Shown here: one piece after another, positions 1-12,000 of the stretch | How positions within the stretch are numbered: the stretch's first letter is position 1 | How the letters are laid out: the number at the start of each line of letters is the position of its first letter | Assembly: GCA_947095585.1 (NCBI GenBank) | Contig: OX352762.1 | Coordinates: forward strand, 12,441,969-12,505,968 | Direction: 5' to 3' | Origin: Nephrocerus scutellatus | Lineage: Eukaryota > Arthropoda > Insecta > Diptera > Pipunculidae | DNA: 64,000 bases | Made by a program: the position numbers and the translations under genes | Notes under the pieces: model-generated | Told to the model about the DNA's origin: nothing | Database searches by the model: none | What the model saw: the letters and a program-made list of their open reading frames with translations, nothing else

Positions 1-2330
1 TATGCTGCAGACAAATCTGTGAGCGCAGCACCAGTATTACTGTTACCCTGAATTCTATAAAACAGTAACGAAGGGCCATGTGGGCAATGCGGATGGGGTT
101 CTTTTTCGGTTTCTTCACATTTTATCATTAGTTTGGATTGCTCTACTTGAACGGATAATGAAATTAATTTTTTTTTTTAAGCAAAGATAGAATTTAGAAC
201 TTACGTTTGAACATTGTACAATTTTATTTGTATTTTTATTGATTAAAGCAGCTTGAGCTTAAGCTTATCACAGAAGGAAATATAATTCGAATTGAAATGC
301 GTGCAACAGCTGATTCGACATTGAATGTCAGAATAGTACAATTCTAATGTTCTTGCATGGCTTTGTTCGTTTCAATATATCAATGGGTCTATTTTTTTAA
401 TCAAACAGAGCGAATAAAGTTACCTGGAGTACACCGAACGATAGTTCATGGCGTAAAAGTATTCGGTGTTTACACTGGGTTGTTACTTTACTCGCTCTTA
501 CTCTGCCTTACATTGATATTCATTTCAGGGTAAAAAATAGGAAACTATGTTAATTTTTGTTTAAAAACTAATCGCCATATCTTGCACCAACGCAGATTTT
601 TCAAAAGGGAAATCGAACACGAAAATGGGAAATGGAAAATGCAAGAAAAAATTGAAGAATAGGGAAAAGTTACAGTGCTTTCAGTGAACGGAAATCAAAT
701 GTCAAGTTGTGCTATGTGCTTAGCAAAATGAGTTCAGTAGTTGTTTGTGTTAGTAAAAGGAGGGGTAAATCTCCCAAAATAAACAGATCTGTTTTCGCTT
801 TACGGTAGAGTCGTTAAAACTTGACAGCCAAAAAACAACCCTGTTTGTAAGAAAAAAAAAAAATTAACATTAATCTGCTCGAAAAATACGGATTACAGAC
901 TGGTTTAAAATAGAGAGGTTATTTAGTGACAAAATTTTGCGTTTTCGATATTTATTCCGTTCCGTTTTATCAATATCCAATTAAAAAAAATGTATAATTA
1001 TGAAAAAGTTCGTCATAATTAATATACATTCCAGATAATATTTTAACGTTGCGCGTACAATGGTAGACTAAGGATAGACTAATGTCGTTTTTATATATGT
1101 GGTTTAATTGTATTGAAGAGTTGTCAATCGTAAAATTACAACTCTGTTGTTAATGCTTATATAACTTTGTTATATAATGTTGACTAATCGAACACGGCTA
1201 GTTTCTAAATTGCCAAATTTTCGAATTTCGAAAATCAATTTTTTGACAGCATCATGCGAAAAAAAATTCTGATAAGAAAAAAATCAAACAACATTCCGCT
1301 ACCCAAAGAAAGTCTTGACTGTTGAGGAATTTTTTTAACAGGAAGGAAAGGAAATTTTTTAATAACAAATATCAAAATATGTAATAATAATAAGAATAAA
1401 GTTGTGAAACGAGTTTTAATACAAAATTGGCCAGCAATTACGACGAAAAAAACAAAATGGCAAAGTGAGCAGAAGGCTGATTTCTTTTTTGTTGGGCGTT
1501 TTTCGTTATTTTTTAATGCACGAATTAAACCTTAATGCCATTCGATTAATTTTCGATTTATATTAACTTTAAAAATTAAATTTGTTCCAAAACTCTTGGT
1601 TGCCAAAACTAATTGGGGGGAAAATGAAATATTTTGGTTAAATTGCATGCCCAAACAGAAAAGGTTTGATATTTTCAATTAATTTTATTTCAGTGTTTTC
1701 TTTTTTTATTTTATTTTAATTATGCTTAAAGGTACAGTGTTTGTTTATATGTTGATGTTTACAATGGGAATTATAGTTGACGCAGTATTTAGTTCATGCA
1801 AAATAAACCTCTGCACCCCGCACGTTATGTTCTTTAATATATTAAGCACTTTGTTTTTATTACCAAGGTACGACAGTGAAAGTGTAATTTTTACTTTTTA
1901 TTGTATATAATTAACCAACAATGTGCTTTTGATAGCAATATTTTGATAAGACTTCTTCAATATTGGTAATATTAAGCATAGAACTTCATTATGGTATAGC
2001 TTCATTCAAACACCTTTTACCTGTATACAGGGCTTGAAAAAAGTACAAAAAAGTTTGTTCACCACGCTTCCAAGCGATCACTGACGGATGAAAAGAAACC
2101 TTTATAGTCATTATAAGCTTAATGTCGGTGGATTAAGGTCTACAAAAAATGTTCAGTTCCTATCTTTCCTAATCCTTTTATTTGTATTGGCAAAGTAAAG
2201 TTGAATAAATAAGATCGGAGTTTATATATTTTAAGAAGCTACCACTTTTAGTGTTTTGTCCATCTGTTTGAATATTAGTTAGATTGTAATATTATATATA
2301 AGAAACTCTGGTTTTTATTATATAAAATAG
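1..2330. other. AT-rich intergenic DNA, no gene recognised
   Basis: AT-rich sequence with many homopolymer runs. The only open frame of note (1722-1910, 62 codons) is hydrophobic and AT-driven, with no recognisable domain or splice context, and I do not call it. No tRNA, rRNA or transposon protein similarity was recognised here. Confidence 0.6.
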
Positions 2331-2394
2331 AGCACGAAACGTTCGATCCTTAAACGGCGAGGGTAGATACGAACAGGTAGAGCGCGAAATACTT

Positions 2395-2680
2395 CGCATT
2401 GCATGGGAAATGTTGACTTTTCGACTTTTGTAATGCATATCTTGTGCTGGGTGGGACTGTATTTAATTATAAGACGTGCAACAAAATTTCATGGATATCT
2501 CCTGATAGTCAAACTGAAAATCCAATTGATCATATCATGATACAGCAGCGATGGAGAAAGTCAATGTGTGATATCTGCAGCGTAAGAAATGCCGACGTAG
2601 GTAGCGATCATCACCTGGTTCTTATAAGTTCCAAGCTACGCACTTCAGCTGTCCAACGACAAGGAGTACAAAATTAAATA
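2395..2680 (+). mobile_element. Non-LTR retrotransposon endonuclease fragment
   Basis: A short plus-strand reading frame (best part 2444-2677) carries the C-terminal signature of the apurinic-type endonuclease of non-LTR retrotransposons: a W-I-S-P-D stretch, then N-P-I-D-H-I, then D-V-G-S-D-H-H-L-V. The final D-H is the catalytic aspartate-histidine pair of the EEP fold. The upstream part is in another frame and there is no reverse transcriptase after it, so this is a dead fragment. It resembles the endonuclease tail at 40.15 kb more than the RTE-like copy at 30.8 kb. Confidence 0.65.
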
Positions 2681-2699
2681 CAAATATGCTTTAAATGAT

Positions 2700-4377
2700 C
2701 CTAGATAGGTAGGTAGGTGTAGTGGTCCGCGCTGCCTTAGCGAGGACCCCAAGTAGTGCTAGAGTGCGCCTTTTTGTAACCACAGACTTCGGGAGACCTC
2801 ATAACGTTATAGGTACATTGAGATGATTATAGCCAGCCTGTGACGTTCATGTACGAGATCAGATCTGTGATTCGGCACACCGACAGCTCTCTTAGGTTGG
2901 CAAAGTTCAGTTTTTGGAGTCGGAAGCCCGCCAGGGCTGGACAGTTGCAGAGATAATGGACGAGAGTTTCCCTCTCATTGATATCCCTCCAGCTTCTGCA
3001 AAAAGTATTGTGCGGAATTCCCAGTCCAGTCCATCGGCCACTGACCGGTGGCCTGTGATAATAGCCACGGCTCTGGAGATATCTTTCCGTGATCTTGAGA
3101 TCAGATATTGTAGCTAGGACACATCGCCCCCGAAATATAGCAGTTGGTCAAGTCATTCCACCTTAGTTGTGCCTTGGTGGTATGGAAAGTGAGAACGCGT
3201 TCTCTGACGGAGCTTAAAGGACAGCACACATTCTTCATGTGGTCGATGTCCAATGTTACCCCCTTCTTTGCCAGTACATCCGCTTTCTCGTTTCCGTCAA
3301 TGTCGCTGTGCCCCGGCACCCACATGCTTTGGCTTACTGAAGCCAATTCAGCTTGGCACTGCCTGACAAGTTTTGAGTTGTTGCTAGTCGCAGTAATGGC
3401 TCTGATTGCGGACTGGTTGTCCACGCATTGAACCCTACCATTTAAAGCGGTACTGCTAGCAAGTGCCCTGCCTCCCTAATCGCCAGGATCTTCACCTGAA
3501 AGATTCTAGCGGAGTCAGGAAGCTTGTAGGACATTGAAAGATTCTGAAAAGACTACAGCGCCGACTCCATTACTCATCTTGGAGGTGAAAAGAGTCACAT
3601 CAAAAAGCCCCAAAACTCCTTCGTTCTTCTTTCTTTCTTTAGTAGGAAACTCAACAACAAAACTGGGGCCTTAGTTCAATTTAGGAATGCAGTATAGGAT
3701 GGTGCAGTTGAGGATGGTACCATATCATATGTATCTTTGGTAGCAGCTGCTGTAAATTGCAGTGCCCGTACGGTTTGCCAACAAACCACCCAGATTCTCT
3801 GAGACGGACAGCGCTGCACGACGCAACGTATTTAATAAATAAGTCAGGGGTAATAGAGTGTAAAATTGTATTGAAAGCAAGACCTTAGTGCACCAGTTAC
3901 AGCTAGTTACAGCTAACAGTTGCTGATCTTTGTAATCTACCTTGCTTGGTGACATTGTACTTTTTGTTAAATGCCGGCCACCAGACTAGCGCACTATAGG
4001 CAAAAATGTGTCGTATCACCGCTGTGTACAGCCAAAGTGCCATCCTTGGCTGCAGGCCCCATTTGCTACCGATGGTTTTGTTACAGGCGTATAAGGCAAT
4101 ACATGCTTTCTTAACCCTGAAATCTATGTTTGAGTTAACCTTCCCTAGAGCCCGCTCCATGCCTTCACTAATCACGGAAGGGTACTGTCCTGACACAAGA
4201 ATCACCACGTCGTCTGCACACGATACAGGTATAAACCAGGTGACTATCAGACACCTAAAGATTCTTGATTCAATTGCTGAAAGAGACATGTTATGGTCAG
4301 GGAGAGGGCACTGTTTCGGCAGGTTATTTGTGGTAGAAATATTGGCAGTGGTGTTCCTGCACTGAACGCTAGAGGTC
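2700..4377 (-). mobile_element. Non-LTR retrotransposon fragment: RT C-terminus plus RNase H
   Basis: Read on the minus strand. First comes the C-terminal reverse transcriptase region, with a C-A-D-D box near 4.2 kb where active elements have Y-A-D-D, followed by the thumb region (K-K-A-C-I-A-L-Y-A, W-L-Y-T-A-V). Next is an RNase H domain, with N-Q-S-A-I-R-A-I and V-P-G-H-S-D-I-D-G-N-E-K-A-D at 3.1-3.45 kb. Several frameshifts and stops break it. RT followed by an APE-element-type RNase H points to an I/R1/LOA-like clade, which I cannot fix further. It abuts a plus-strand RNase H fragment at about 4.38 kb. Confidence 0.75.
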
Positions 4378-5230
4378 TGGTCTGGTTCAAAGATGGATCC
4401 TAGATGGAAACTAGGGTTGCAGCAGGTGTCTTTGGACCCAACATCAAAGTCTCGATACCAATGGGAAAACGTCCAACGGTTTTCCAGGCGGAACTCCATG
4501 CCATTGAGATTTGCGCCAGATTTAATCTTAGTAAAGGAATTAAGGGTGCTATAATATATATCTTTTTAGATAGCCAGGCAGCACACTGTCGCCTAACTTA
4601 ATGGACTCGTTATCAGTCATGGATTGCTACGATGCACTTGCAAGACAAAACAGAGTCAAACACGGTTGGGTCCCTGGTCATCAGGGAATCGCAGGAAATG
4701 AATCTGCGGACGAACTAGCTAGGGCTGGCTCGGAATCTGCGTTCATAGGACCTGAACCCTAATGTAGTGTCAACTGGGCTGCCGCCACAGCACTGATAAA
4801 TTGTTGGGAACACAAGCTTCATCTGGTCCACTGGGATAACGTCCCGGGGTTGAGGTAATCCAAACAATCAGGATTTTTTCCAATAAGGAAATCCTTAATC
4901 TAAATAGGGATAGCATTATGAAGCTGGCTGGCTTCCTAACAGGTCATTGTGGCTTGCGATATCACCTTAACAAAATTGGTGTGGGCTCGAAGACAAGAGT
5001 ACGTTCGGTTTGGAACATGTTGAGTCATCCGAGCACTAAATGGTTAGGAGAAGGATTTTTCATAAGGAAATGTGCTCGACAGCGCAATTGAGAAATTCTG
5101 CGGTTAAGGACATACTATCCCCAACTAGGGAGCTGCTACGTCTCTTAGAGTAAATACACCCTAAGATACAATAGATCTTTTAGGTCGCAGTGACTATGGG
5201 GCTATGGACTATGGTTTTCTTTAAAAAAAA
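4378..5230 (+). mobile_element. Non-LTR retrotransposon 3' fragment: RNase H domain and A-rich end
   Basis: The plus strand encodes an RNase H domain in pieces: F-Q-A-E-L-H-A-I-E-I then L-D-S-Q-A-A (4404-4601), and after a frame change W-V-P-G-H-Q-G-I-A-G-N-E-S-A-D-E-L-A-R-A (about 4.66-4.73 kb). A stretch typical of the element's C-terminus follows (L-A-G-F-L-T-G-H-C near 4.93 kb). An A-run at about 5.22 kb may be the original poly(A) end. It has frameshifts and stops and no upstream RT in this orientation. Confidence 0.72.
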
Positions 5231-6050
5231 ATCACCTGCACAAAATAGTAATGAGACCTGCATTTCTAGGCTCAAAGAATAGGGGATAAAATAAACCCAT
5301 GCTGGTAGCGGTGCAAGTGACTTGAACACACGCTAAGGAGTCGTATCACCCCTTGTATCTCCTCCTCTCCCACCAATTAGTTTTTTTAAATTCATTTCCG
5401 AAATGTACAGCGTTTTTTTTTTTTTATTACAAAACACCTGTGATAATATGAATTAAAAATATTGAGTTAACATTATTTTCAAATGAAGAACGTAAGAAAC
5501 TAACTCCTGTTTTTTTTTGTTTACTTCAGAGAGGTAATTATGTAAACAATACTTTTACTATTATCCACCGCATCGATAATAGCAATAATCGTACTTTGCG
5601 TTTACCTTTCATCATTGCTGTGACGCATTGCATGTGAAGTCGAAACACTTTGTAGTTGACAGAGTCTACAGACTAGCACTTGTCTTTATCTGCGTACATT
5701 AATGTTATCATTGATATTGATAAGAAGAAAATGTAAACTAACTGAAAAAGTGTTACTTTGTTGTGGTACTGTGTTGAGAGGTAGCATTTTGCCACGATGT
5801 CTGTTCTGTTTTAGTTGCATGCATGCCTTTTTGTTTTGTTCTTAAAATATGTTTCCCAATTTTAAAAAAGGCAACTTCAAACGTTGGTCATCAATTGAAC
5901 ACAATTTCAAAACTTCAAGATTTAGAAATGAAGCAGACAGAAGGTTATTCACATTGGTTTTATAATAATCGTAGAATTTAGTAAATTGTTTTTGATTTTT
6001 TCTTCAAGCACAACATTGTTTAAAAATGATTTTTCCGTTATAGGGAAACA
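5231..6050. other. Intergenic / 5' flank of the HPS4-like gene
   Basis: No coding signal. A T-A-T-A-G followed by G-rich sequence just upstream of the start codon at 6051 could be the 3' splice site of a 5'-UTR intron, but this is not demonstrable from sequence alone. No clear promoter element was recognised. Confidence 0.4.
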
Positions 6051-9000
6051 ATGATTGTATTTGTCTACGACACCGAATACTGTAAAGACGAAGCTGACGA
6101 TCCTGTGAATGCGGTTATGTATTTTCATCCCAGTTGGGTGTCGGACACACAAAAGGTTGCACTCTGTGGCCAACTAATGGGTACATCGTATTTCCTTAAA
6201 GATTGTTTCTTCAAGCCACGAATCATTGCGCTACAGAATGGGAAATTTGTTTTCAAAGAGTTTGGACGTTTCATCTTGGTAATGTGTTGGGTTTTTGTTC
6301 TCAGTTAATTTGTAACTTTTTATATTACTATAGGCCGTTGGAACTGATCGCAATATATCCGACCATCTTTTGGAACAACGTGCAGATTTGCTTTCATCGT
6401 TGGTAAAATTTTTCCATCGTGATTTACAAACAATCTACGACCAATTCTTCGCCAGTGGACAGGGACAGTACAAGAATCTCTCAGAGAAACTATATCACAT
6501 ATTCGAAACATATCTGCCGATTTTACAATACAATGGAAACATATTCCAGAATGTACCGAGGCTTAAAATACCAAAGGTGAGTTCTTAACATCATTTCGCA
6601 AAAGTAGAAAAGGATTCAAGTTCTTCAATTTGCAATTGCAGAGCGCCAGTAATATTTTTCTTGATGCAATACAAACTCTTCAGAGCTGCCAACAAACCAA
6701 GGGAATACTTGGCGGTGCCATCTTATATCACAACAAGTATGTTTGTTGTATCTTTAATTTATTATGAAAAAAATTAACCAAAGAGTTTTTTTAATTTCTT
6801 GGCAGAGTTGTAGCATCGCAGTTATCAGCAATTTTGACAAAAAACCTCGTTCTCACCGATCCTCATCGCATTAAATCGACAGCAGAGCAACTGAGTTCGG
6901 TAGATTTCCATATACCAATCGGTGTGCAAATGATAGCAGTCTATATACCGACTGACCAATATCGTAAACTCTCATCAGACGCACATCGTTCGCAAAATTT
7001 GCAAACACAAAATTTCTCCAACATTGCTCTGCCGTTTCAATATCAAAAGCAGCGAAAGATAAAACGCGACAAATCTATTATATTTTCTAATATTCCTGAA
7101 GAGGGCAGTAGTTGTGCAGAGTCTGGAGCTATAACAGAAGAGAGTGATGCAATAGAGGAGACGACATTGGGACAACCACCGATCATGAAACCGAAAAATC
7201 TTGTGCGTCCCAACCATCTGCCATTGCGTTTCAAAAACGTCACCTCCAAGGAATTACCCGAGTCGGGATTTGCGTCAATAAATTTCGACGAGACTGACAG
7301 TTATCCTGAGTTTATTGGCCGAACGAGTGTATGCTCGACGCCGATGACAGAGAATAAAGTCATGCATGGCAACATTATGTCAATTTGTTTAAATCCAACG
7401 GAAGGTTTCCCAGCTGGTGGTGGCGGCGGCAATTCATCCAGCAAAACCAAAAGTGACACAAATCGAAAGAATTCTCTTAAAATCGATTTTGATAAATTTT
7501 TTGCCAATTTCATTAGCAATCCAAATAAAATTGAACGACGAAATTCGTTTACGGATATGCAGGATTCTCTTAAGAAGATCTCGCAGAAACTTTCGCTAAA
7601 AAAATTCTCAAATGGCTTTAACGCCAAAACGACAGATGTAAACCGGAATGGCAGCACAAGTAGCATTGGAAGTCCCGGCGGCGACGAAAACGACTCCTTC
7701 TCCTCCTCCTCATCCTCCTCCGATGATAATAACAAAACCTCTCAAACAATAACTGATCCCACCTATCCGGTTTTCAATAGCAATGGAAAACCAATATCGC
7801 GCAGTTTATTTCAGGAGTTTCTCGAAAAATACTACAATTTATGGGATGAAAATTCCAAAAAAGACGAACAAATTGCAAAATTGATTGAGGAATTTAAGGA
7901 ATTCGATAGTGAACTGAAGAAACTTGATGATACTCTTAAGCATGACAATGATGAGACCGGATTAGCGACAGGAAAACCTGATCGAAATTTAAATATTGCC
8001 ACTAGAAAGGAGGAGATTGTGCAGGCGGCAAAAACTCCACTTGATAAGAAATCAATGAGTCTTCCACTGAAGCCGTTAAGTGATACAGCAGCAACTAATG
8101 CTCCAGCAGATGCAGCTACAACGTTCGGTACATTCGGCGAACGCAAAAGAATGGGCGGAATTCCACTTACACCGCTTATGGCGAAATTGTCCGTTCTTGC
8201 ATTAAACGAAGAGCGTCCAAGCGGTTTTTACAGTTGGGATGCAACACCTGGCGTCGACATGTCTACTCCAGTAGATGGCACAAAGATATTCCGTAGGAAA
8301 TCGTCAATTAAAATTGAAGACATTGTTGACAAAGCATGCTTTGCCTCGGCAGAGAGTTCTCAGGATGGACTACAGAAAGTCGAACTGTATATATGCGGAC
8401 AACAGAATATGACGATGCTGCTGCTGATGGAAGAGGGTTCTGGACGCAAACAGGAAATCGTGCAAGCAATGGTAAAATAAAATTTAAAAAACAACAGCTT
8501 GGTTTTTTTTTTTAGAAAAATTAACTCAAATTTATTCAGTTAACTGACAATTTTCCACCTTTTAGTTCGAGATATGCGTTGCTAAGCTTACTCGCATGGA
8601 ATCTCATTTGAATCAAACGTTAAACATCAATCTCGAAGGTGACAAAAGCGATGGTGACTATAGCTTCATATGTCTTGACTCGAAGTGGGACGCATTGCAG
8701 CGTAACGGTCCATGGACGCCAGTTGATATGACATCGCTCGAGTTTATGCATAGAGATTTGAACAGTTTTGCCCCAATAACAGAGTTACTATTGCGGTAAG
8801 TAGTGGCGAAGCTTTTAACATACACCTTAAAGTAAAATTTAATTATTATTCACAAGTATAATTTATTATTGTACTTGTGATTTACAATAAAACTCAAAAA
8901 TTACGTTAGTACTTGGCCGGCCGGCGGATATCGGCCAACATCTTGTCGCTTGTTCGCCAGCTTTTTTTCTGCCTGTGTAGAGAGATGGAATTGATGATGA

Positions 9001-12000
9001 AAATGAATGCTGAGCTTTGGATTTTTATGTCGTGTCAAATCGATATTAGTCTTAATAATATTTTTCTTTGCTTACAAGCGAGATTCGGCCCTGATTTGCC
9101 ATGAAAAACGTCCACTAAGGTCGCGAATCATCGCCAATGTTTTTTTTTGTTATAATGATGTACACACGCTAAAGGGATTTGCGATATTTACGTCACCAAT
9201 AAGTTTTAGCTCGCGGTTCTGAATTCTGTCTAGTAGATGCAATGTGGTCTTGTGGGCACCTGCCCAGACAATACAGTTGTATTCAAGTATACGGCGAATA
9301 TACGCCTTGTAAATAGTAGCCAATTCTGAAGGGTGAAGTACATCTTGCACCGTTTTAGGAAACCTAAACATTTTGCAGCATTCTTGGCGATGGCAAATAT
9401 GTGGTCGTTCCAACGAAGCTTGTTGTTGACGCATTGAGAGTGGTTCAGTTTCTTTAATGGAAGATCCATTCATGGATAAAGGTTGGGGGCTTAAATTATA
9501 ACGACAGAAGATAGCATTGGGTTTATTGCGAATAGGAGATCATTATTGAAAATCAGAAAGAGTTTCGGAGACAAAACAGAGCCTTGTAAAACATCACCGT
9601 TTATGCGGTAAACATTGGATTTGAAACCGTCCAATACGACCTGGACGGTCCGCCTTGTTACGAAAGTAGCATGCCGGTCCCAAGCCCGGGTAAAGGAGGA
9701 GGGTATAAATCAACGTACTTGTCCTATCCTCAGTAAAGTAATTGTGGGCGCCGTGGCTCAGTGGATAGGTGCATGGCTGCTGAGCAGGAGGTTCGTGGCA
9801 CGAATCCTGGTAACACCAAAAGTATTCTTCACGGTGTCCCACCTCTCTCAAATGTCTGACAAGCGTCCGAGAGTAATAACTTGTCACAGTAAGCTTCTCA
9901 ATTCGCCTTCGGATACGGCATTAAACTGTAGGTTCCTGGCGATTTGTGTACAAAAATTTACATGCACAACACAATGGTCGTGAGAAGCTAGGCACGAATC
10001 CTGGTAACACCAAAAGTATTCTTCACGGTGTCCCACCTCTCTCAAATGTCTGACAAGCGTCCGAGAGTAATAACTTGTCACAGTAAGCTTCTCAATTCGC
10101 CTTCGGATACGGCATTAAACTGTAGGTTCCTGGCGATTTGTGTACAAAAATTTACATGCACAACACAATGGTCGTGAGAAGCTAGGCCTTTCTACGATGA
10201 TCGGTTCTACACACCGGGAGGACTCCAGTGTTTCTCACATTGGACCAAGGATCATCAACTCAACTCAGCAATAGGTTACACAGACCTGGAGCTGCTACTA
10301 CAACAACAAGAGCAACCTGGATAGAACGGCCAAAAAGGTGGTTACTAGTCCAATCAAGCAAAGCCTTATCAATTCCATACGCATCCATTTTCGACAAAAG
10401 AGCTTGATGCCCGACTCTGTCAAATGCCTTGGAAATATCAAGTGTAAATGTGAAGCAAGCAGATTGGCTTTGTCTATAGAGTCATTGAAGTATTTTTTTT
10501 TGTTTCAGTTTCTGGTCAAAGTCGAATTTGACTCGTCTAATGTAAGATTGGGTGCCGTTGCTCAGTGGAAGTACACATGGCTGCTGAGCAGGAGGTTCAG
10601 GTTCGAATCCCAGCAACATCCAAAAGTATTTCTCACGGTGTCCCACCTCTCGCGAATGGGTGACAAACGTTCCGAGAGTAATACCTTGTCACGGAAAGCT
10701 TCTCAATTCGCCGTTCGGATCCGGCCTTAAATTGTAGGTCCCTTCCATTTTTGTCCAAAAATTAACATGTGCAGCACAAATGGTCGCGAGAAGTTAGGCC
10801 TTGGACCGCAATGGTCTGTCGCGCCGAATATTATTATTATTTTATTATTATTGTAAGATTTGTATTCATTCCTTACTCGCCTAAATTTGGTTCGTTTTTC
10901 TACAGTGGGATTTTGTGTATCTTCTTTGCAGCTTAAATCATACCAAGCATTTTCCTTCGTTTTGAGATAAATTGCCTGATACCCTTCTGGATTATGTTAA
11001 TGATCGTATCATAAATAACATCCACAAAGTGGCCAGTTAATACTTCAAAAAAAATTGTTGAGGCCATCCCAATCGGCTTTCTTGTATATCCCGACTTTTA
11101 TTTAAGGAGTTTTGTTTTTTACTACGAGAAATTAGCCGATACTATACAATGGTCTGAAGACTAGATGTGATGATACACTGACAGTCAGTTTATTCGTGAG
11201 GATGAGAACTAAGAAACAAGTCAAGGATATTAGCGTTATGACTTACAATGTGTGGAGTTCTAGTGAGCTCATTCACAAACTTCGTAAGACTTGTGGTGAT
11301 GGCAATTTTAAAAGGACCAATCATAGCACTTTCGATCGCTTAAGCTTGTATAAAAATCCTTAATCGTCGGGTAAACAAAAACACTGTCAAAGTTCATACA
11401 AGAGTATAAGGCCATATAGGATTTTACCTTAGTTTCGTTCACTTTTGCACTTGCAAATTAGGTAACCGGCCGATTCCACTAGCACAATTCCACTAGACAC
11501 AATTCAACTGGACACAATTCCACTGGCACAATTCAACTTGGCACAATTTAACTTGCACAATTCAACTTGTAAAGTTACACGGAACCGCAAATACAGAAAT
11601 ACACACATTAATATTTTATTTGCGTTGGCATGGTTCTAATTGTACAAAATAACAATCGCGCTCGCGATTTACCACATAAATGCGTTTAATATTTTATTTG
11701 TGTAGGCGTGGTAATAAAATATTTACTTATTGTTTTCTTTAAATTAACATTCTTTAACATTCGTATTCTTTCTTTAGTTAACTTTTGTTATAATTAAACG
11801 AATTCAACTTGCATAATTTTAGTCTTGTTAGTTAAAGTTAAATTTTGCCCAGTGGAATTGTGCCAAGTTGAATTGTGCCAGTTGAATTGTGTCCAGTGGA
11901 ATTGTGTCTAGTGGAATTGGCCTAGAATCGCAAATTACCACATGTAAATGTACAGACAGACATGCTGGCAAAAATAACTTATGGTATTTGTTGACATTTT

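Larger units (their letters stand above)
9107..11450 (-). mobile_element. Jockey-like non-LTR retrotransposon copy, split by SINE insertions
   Basis: This copy lies in the last intron of the HPS4-like gene, on the opposite strand. From high to low coordinate it shows endonuclease-to-RT linker remnants (10.86-11.4 kb, including A-W-Y-D-L and R-R-V-R-N), then an RT palm piece (D-I-S-K-A-F-D-R-V, about 10.33-10.46 kb). After an interruption come G-S-V-L-S-P-K-L-F (9.5-9.65 kb) and the C-terminal part (W-N-D-H-I-F-A-I-A-K-N-A-A-K-C, R-I-Q-N-R, 9.15-9.47 kb). Two inserted blocks (9646-10314 and 10551-10851) interrupt it. It belongs to the same family as the copy at 26.4-27.7 kb. An internal deletion seems to join the linker directly to the RT palm. 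It is dead. Confidence 0.75.

Noticed and set aside
7301..8146. Antisense frames of 144 and 104 codons opposite HPS4 exon 4
   Set aside because: They lie entirely over the HPS4 coding exon and have no independent support.
9594..10081. Two nearly identical minus-strand frames of 97 and 65 codons, suggestive of a duplicated small gene
   Set aside because: They are readings of the duplicated SINE body; the Pol III boxes, tail and target duplication explain the sequence.
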